Origin: Sphingobacteriia bacterium
Lineage (GTDB): Bacteria > Bacteroidota > Bacteroidia > Chitinophagales > Chitinophagaceae
DNA: 64,000 bases
Direction: 5' to 3'
Assembly (NCBI GenBank): GCA_947456855.1
Contig: CANGTR010000004.1
Coordinates: 1 to 64,000, forward strand
Position numbers and translations under genes: made by a program. The notes beneath the pieces are model-generated. The model did no database searches. It was not told where the DNA came from and saw only the letters and a list, made by a program, of their open reading frames with translations. Each line of letters begins with the position of its first letter. The stretch's first letter is position 1. Of this stretch, positions 59,522 through 64,000 are shown one piece after another.

Positions 59522-61369
59522 TCAATACCCTCTCTCGTTCTTCCCTTGTAAATAATTTAAGAATGCTTTGTTTACTACGCGGTTTCCGCCTGGTGTTGGG
59601 TAGTTTCCAGTGAAATACCAATCGCCTGTATTCGTAGGGCAACTATCGTGTAGGTCTTCGATGGTTTGATAAATTACTTGTATAGGCAAATCCACTTCTG
59701 GAGGTGTGATTAGTTGGGCAATTTTATCAGAAATTTCTTGTGTAGTAAATGGTTTATAAATCTGCCTTACTACATTTTCGGTATGCAATAGATTGCCTTC
59801 TTTTAATTGAATAATTCTTTCTTGTACTTCGTTGATAACATGGCCCATGCCTCTTTCATTCAATAATGCAATGGCTGCACGGAATGCAATAAAATCGCCG
59901 AGCTTACTCATGTCTATACCATAACAATCTGGGTAACGAATTTGAGGAGCAGAAGAAACCACAATAATTTTCTTAGGCATCAAACGTGATAACATACGCA
60001 CAATACTTTCTTTCAATGTAGTGCCGCGTACAATGCTATCATCAATAACCACTAAAGTATCTTCGTGCTTTCTAACGGTACCATAAGTAATATCGTACAC
60101 ATGTTGTACCATTTCATTTCTATTGGCATCTTCGGTAATGAATGTGCGCAACTTCACATCTTTAATGGCAATTTTTTCCTGACGAATTTTTCGGTTGATC
60201 ATTTCTTCGAGTTTCTCTTCGGAGAAATCTCTGTCCCAACTTAAAATGCGTTCTACTTTTATTTTATTCAAATAAGCTTCCATGCCTTTTACCAATCCAT
60301 AAAAAGCCACTTCAGCAGTATTGGGTATATAAGAAAAAATGGTGTTCTTTAAATCGTTGTTGATACTTTGCAAAACGGTTTCGCTCAAGTGTTGCCCTAG
60401 TGCAATTCTTTCTCTATAAATTTTTTCGTCGCTACCGCGAGAAAAATAAATTCTTTCGAAACTACAAGCCCTTCTTTCTTTGGGCTCCAATATTTTTTCG
60501 ATACGATAATTACCCGAATCATCTACAATCAAAGCCATACCTGGCATGAGTTCCAATACCTCATTCTCACCTACATTAAAGGTTGTACGAATAGCAGCAC
60601 GTTCGCTGGCAGCAACAATTACTTCGTCGTTGATATAATAATATGCCGGTCGAATGCCATGTGCATCGCGCATTACAAAGCTATGCCCATTGCCGAGTAA
60701 TCCTCCAATGGTATAACCACCGTCAAATAATGGAGTGGCTTTTTTTAATACAGAACTAATGCTTGCTTCATTCGGATGCAAAGCATCTTCATCACACAAA
60801 TAATGATGCAATACTTCTAACATGGCAGCCAAATCACTCTGCTTTTGAAAATCGCCAGGATGCATATTAATCTGCTCAAATAATTCATCGGTATTAACCA
60901 AGTTAAAGTTGCCCGCCAATGCCAAATTCTTACCGGGCAATAAATCGCATTTTATAAAAGGATGGCAAAATTCTACATTGTTCTTACCCTGTGTACCATA
61001 TCTTAAGTGACCCAGTAACAATTCACCCAAAAAAGGCAAATGCCCTTTCATTAATCCGGGATGTTGTTTGATATCTGGTTGGTATTTTTCTAATTCTTGT
61101 ATTGCCTGACCTACTTGAAAAAACAAATCTGCAATCGGTTGTTGTGCACTACTGCGCATTCGATGCAGAAAAGGGTTACCAGGTTCTGTATTTAATTTTA
61201 CCACGGCCAGGCCTGCTCCATCTTGCCCTCGGTTATGCTGTTTTTCCATGAGCAGGTAAAGCTTATTGAGGCCATAAGTTACCGTTCCATGTTTTTGGAG
61301 AAAATAGGAGAAAGGCTTGCGCAAACGAATATAAGCCAGGCCACATTCGTGTTTAATCTCGTCGCTCAT
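59522..61369 (-). CDS. Amidophosphoribosyltransferase (PurF-type), long Bacteroidota form
   Basis: KHECGLAYIRL N-terminal Cys, EKQHNRGQDGAGLAVVKL, PRPP motif LVVIDDSIVRGTTLKESIV. Confidence 0.88.
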   Translation of the reverse strand: MSDEIKHECGLAYIRLRKPFSYFLQKHGTVTYGLNKLYLLMEKQHNRGQDGAGLAVVKLNTEPGNPFLHRMRSSAQQPIADLFFQVGQAIQELEKYQPDIKQHPGLMKGHLPFLGELLLGHLRYGTQGKNNVEFCHPFIKCDLLPGKNLALAGNFNLVNTDELFEQINMHPGDFQKQSDLAAMLEVLHHYLCDEDALHPNEASISSVLKKATPLFDGGYTIGGLLGNGHSFVMRDAHGIRPAYYYINDEVIVAASERAAIRTTFNVGENEVLELMPGMALIVDDSGNYRIEKILEPKERRACSFERIYFSRGSDEKIYRERIALGQHLSETVLQSINNDLKNTIFSYIPNTAEVAFYGLVKGMEAYLNKIKVERILSWDRDFSEEKLEEMINRKIRQEKIAIKDVKLRTFITEDANRNEMVQHVYDITYGTVRKHEDTLVVIDDSIVRGTTLKESIVRMLSRLMPKKIIVVSSAPQIRYPDCYGIDMSKLGDFIAFRAAIALLNERGMGHVINEVQERIIQLKEGNLLHTENVVRQIYKPFTTQEISDKIAQLITPPEVDLPIQVIYQTIEDLHDSCPTNTGDWYFTGNYPTPGGNRVVNKAFLNYLQGKNERGY

Positions 61370-61387
61370 AATATTGATTAAAAGAAA

Positions 61388-61411
61388 GTGGCGAAGTTAC
61401 AACTCCGCCAC
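61388..61411 (-). terminator. Hairpin between FMN reductase and purF-like gene
   Basis: GTGGCG-A-AGT-TACA-ACT-C-CGCCAC; T-rich tracts on both sides. Confidence 0.55.
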
Positions 61412-61422
61412 CTTTTTTTATA

Positions 61423-61980
61423 TTATTTATATGCCGATGCTGTTTGAAGGGTTTCCGCTAACCAAAGAAACTCTTGTAGAAAATTATCTACCGATTTTTT
61501 AAAGCCAGGATCTAGTAAATTACCCGCTTCATCAAACTTTTTATCAATAAAAGGAGTGATCAGCATATGTGGTGAGGCAATTCCAAATAAGCCAGGTACC
61601 AACAACAATAATTGCTGAGATGCCCGAATTCCGCCCATACCTCCCACGGAAGCTGGTGCTAAACCGAAGGCCTTTCTGGCTTGTTTGGGAAAATAGTCGA
61701 GGAGATTTTGCATGGCTGGAGAATAACTGCCATTGTACTCTGGGGTAACCAAAATAAATGCGTCAGCTGCAAACATCCTTTCCGCCAAAGGCTTGTATTG
61801 TTCAGGTGTATTCTCTACAGAATTGAATACATTCTGCAATAAGGGTAAATTCCATTCACGTATATCGACGATGCCAACTTGGTGTTCGGTAATTGCTTCA
61901 ATTTCTTGCTTTAAGTGTAGGGCCAAACGGAAGGTTACGCTGTTTTGTCGGGGGCTACCTGCGATTATTTCAATATTCAT
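61423..61980 (-). CDS. NAD(P)H-dependent FMN reductase family protein
   Basis: IIAGSPRQNSVTFRLALHL, VTPEYNGSYSPAMQNLLDYFPKQ. Confidence 0.9.
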   Translation of the reverse strand: MNIEIIAGSPRQNSVTFRLALHLKQEIEAITEHQVGIVDIREWNLPLLQNVFNSVENTPEQYKPLAERMFAADAFILVTPEYNGSYSPAMQNLLDYFPKQARKAFGLAPASVGGMGGIRASQQLLLLVPGLFGIASPHMLITPFIDKKFDEAGNLLDPGFKKSVDNFLQEFLWLAETLQTASAYK

Positions 61981-62023
61981 ATACTACTAACAATTATTGG
62001 TGAATTTGGTTTATATTCTTGTA

Positions 62024-62914
62024 TTAATCTTCGATAAGCACTCCCATTTTTCCCATTTGATAATCCCTGAATGCTTCCATGATTTCAGTTTGATTGTTCA
62101 TCACAAATGGACCATGTGATGCAACTGGTTCATTTAAAGGCTCGCCTGTTCCCATCAGTAGCAAACAGTCTTCCAAAGCGTTGATATTGATTCCATCACC
62201 ATCTTGATTTAAAACGGCCATGTGATTGGCTTTGACCAAAGAATTACTTGCATCGCTCGTTTCGCCCAAATTCACCAAGCCATTCAAAACATAGATAAAT
62301 GCTTGATGAGTTTTTTCGAAAGGAATAAAATAAGTGGCTCCCGCTTTCATTTTTATGGTGAACATATTAATGGGAGATTGGGGTACAATTGGTCCTTTTA
62401 ATCCAGCCAATGATCCTGCAATTACTTGAATAGTAGTTGCTTGATCTTCGCTAATCAATGTGGGCGTATCTTCTTTGGTAAGTGGTAAATAAACAGGTGC
62501 GTCCATTTTATTTTTTGCTGGCGAATTGATCCATAATTGAATCAACTCTTGCTTACTACCTAAGTCATGAATATCGGCTGGAGGTCTTTCGCTGTGAATC
62601 AGGCCCATACCAGCATTCATCCATTGTGTTCCACCAGCGTAAACAATATGATCGTTTCCTCTGCTATCGCGATGGTGTACACCACCTTCAAAAATAAAAG
62701 TAACTGGAGAAAATCCACGGTGAGGATGTGCGCCCACTCCAGCATTTTTAAGATCGGCATCTTTGGCTACATCAATTTTTGCATGATGCAATAATAAAAA
62801 TGGATTCAACATATCTACATTGGCTGAAGGCAATGCCTGACGAATTGGGAAGCCACCCATATTCATGGGCTGTCCGTATTCTATCGATTGAATGGTTCTG
62901 TTTTTCATGATCAA
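62024..62914 (-). CDS. Pirin family protein
   Basis: GAHPHRGFSPVTFIFEGGVHHRDSRG; MNAGMGLIHSE. Confidence 0.93.
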   Translation of the reverse strand: MIMKNRTIQSIEYGQPMNMGGFPIRQALPSANVDMLNPFLLLHHAKIDVAKDADLKNAGVGAHPHRGFSPVTFIFEGGVHHRDSRGNDHIVYAGGTQWMNAGMGLIHSERPPADIHDLGSKQELIQLWINSPAKNKMDAPVYLPLTKEDTPTLISEDQATTIQVIAGSLAGLKGPIVPQSPINMFTIKMKAGATYFIPFEKTHQAFIYVLNGLVNLGETSDASNSLVKANHMAVLNQDGDGININALEDCLLLMGTGEPLNEPVASHGPFVMNNQTEIMEAFRDYQMGKMGVLIED

Positions 62915-63628
62915 TTATTTGATTTGCATAGGAACTTCTATTAATAATAATTCTGCATCGGTACTTGCTTGAATGGCTAATTCGCCTGTTCCATCAATAC
63001 CAAGTCCATCCCTTTCATTCAATTCAATACCATTGATGGTAACATCGCCTTTGATCAAGAAAGCGTAAACACCGTTTTCACTTTTGTGCAATGCATATGT
63101 TGTTGTAAAATCTTTGGATAAATTAGCAAGTGAAAACCATGCATCCTGGTTGATCCAAACAGCTTTATCATCATCTGGTGCAACAACTGTAAGTATTTGA
63201 TTGATTCTATCTGCCGGGTTGAATGATTTTTGCTCGTATCGAGGTTCGATATTTTGGGTTTTAGGAAACACCCATATTTGCAAAAATTTTACTTCTTTGT
63301 TTTTATTCGCATTCATTTCGCTATGCGCTATTCCACTACCAGCACTCATGATCTGAACATCATGTTGACGAATAATTTCATTTCTTCCTGTACTATCACT
63401 GTGATGTAAATCTCCTTCCAATGGAATAGAAACAATTTCCATGTTATCATGAGGGTGTTTACCAAATCCCATTCCTGCTGCTACCGTATCGTCGTTTAAA
63501 ACGCGAAGAGCGCCAAAATGCATTCTTGCCGGATCATGGTAATGACCAAAACTAAAACTATGGTAACTATTGAGCCATCCAAAACTATTGTGGCCCCTGG
63601 TTGCTGCTTTGTGTAAGATTGTATTCAT
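62915..63628 (-). CDS. Pirin family protein (YhhW-like)
   Basis: GFGKHPHDNMEIVSIPLEGDLHHSDSTG; MSAGSGIAHSEMN. Confidence 0.93.
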   Translation of the reverse strand: MNTILHKAATRGHNSFGWLNSYHSFSFGHYHDPARMHFGALRVLNDDTVAAGMGFGKHPHDNMEIVSIPLEGDLHHSDSTGRNEIIRQHDVQIMSAGSGIAHSEMNANKNKEVKFLQIWVFPKTQNIEPRYEQKSFNPADRINQILTVVAPDDDKAVWINQDAWFSLANLSKDFTTTYALHKSENGVYAFLIKGDVTINGIELNERDGLGIDGTGELAIQASTDAELLLIEVPMQIK

Positions 63629-63679
63629 AAGAATTGTTTTATATTAAATGTATATACACCTATTTAAGGTAAAAAAAAC

Positions 63680-64000
63680 TTATTCGGTTCCGCGTAATTT
63701 TTCCAAGAGTTCATTGATCGTTGCTGCATCGGTCGATTTCATTACTATATTGGTTTCCATCAAGTCATTGATTTTTTCAGTTGTTGCCATTAAAATAGCA
63801 ATGCCGCTTTGTGTTAAAGAAATCACGGTTTCTCTTTTATCGAAAGGAGAATCTGCCCGTTTTACCAATTTCTTAATCACCAAACGATCAATGATTCTTG
63901 GTACATTAGAACTTTTCTCAATCATTCTGCAACCAATATCTTTCACACACATTTGTTCTGGATGTTTGCCTTTTAAAATGCGCAGTACATTGTATTGTTC
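63680..64000 (-). CDS. MarR family transcriptional regulator, N-terminus outside window
   Basis: Frame is open to the window edge (EQYNVLRILKGKHPEQMCVKDIG...SSNVPRIIDRLVIKKLVKR); winged-helix signature. Confidence 0.9.
   Translation of the reverse strand, partial: EQYNVLRILKGKHPEQMCVKDIGCRMIEKSSNVPRIIDRLVIKKLVKRADSPFDKRETVISLTQSGIAILMATTEKINDLMETNIVMKSTDAATINELLEKLRGTE

Noticed and set aside
1-64000. CRISPR array, tRNA/rRNA genes, transposases, prophage genes
   Set aside because: No regularly spaced repeats, no cloverleaf-like intergenic segment and no mobile-element proteins found by reading; a tRNAscan/Infernal run would be needed to exclude small RNAs

Overview
AT-rich 64 kb chromosomal segment from a Bacteroidota bacterium, probably Chitinophagaceae-like (inferred from protein content and TAnnTTTG-type promoters; not verified). 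It is densely packed with about 60 CDSs. Most are housekeeping or metabolic: heme A synthase, RnhB, SerS, GcvH, FtsH, RsfS, BirA, SelD, FeoB, Bcp, PdxH, RecQ, KdsD, a PurF-type amidotransferase, an RND efflux pair, ChrA and pirins. I found no rRNA, tRNA, CRISPR array, prophage or transposase. I see no clear defence island or wholly new system. Points worth a second look: (1) a stand-alone N-terminal half of carbamoyl-phosphate synthase (CarB) next to a stand-alone C-terminal half of transketolase; (2) an SDR-SDR-acyl-CoA dehydrogenase-phosphotransferase operon resembling ACAD10/11-type 4-hydroxyacid catabolism; (3) a UvrD helicase fused to a PD-(D/E)XK nuclease with a four-Cys Fe-S-like signature; (4) a small accessory islet with a DUF4160/DUF2442 pair and a frame-disrupted gene remnant; (5) an apparent MarR-gene deletion scar before a GH10-like gene; (6) a beta-barrel gene whose natural ATG is out of frame by one TA dinucleotide; (7) terminator-like hairpins inside or antisense to coding sequence. 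All functional calls come from reading the translations; no database search was run.
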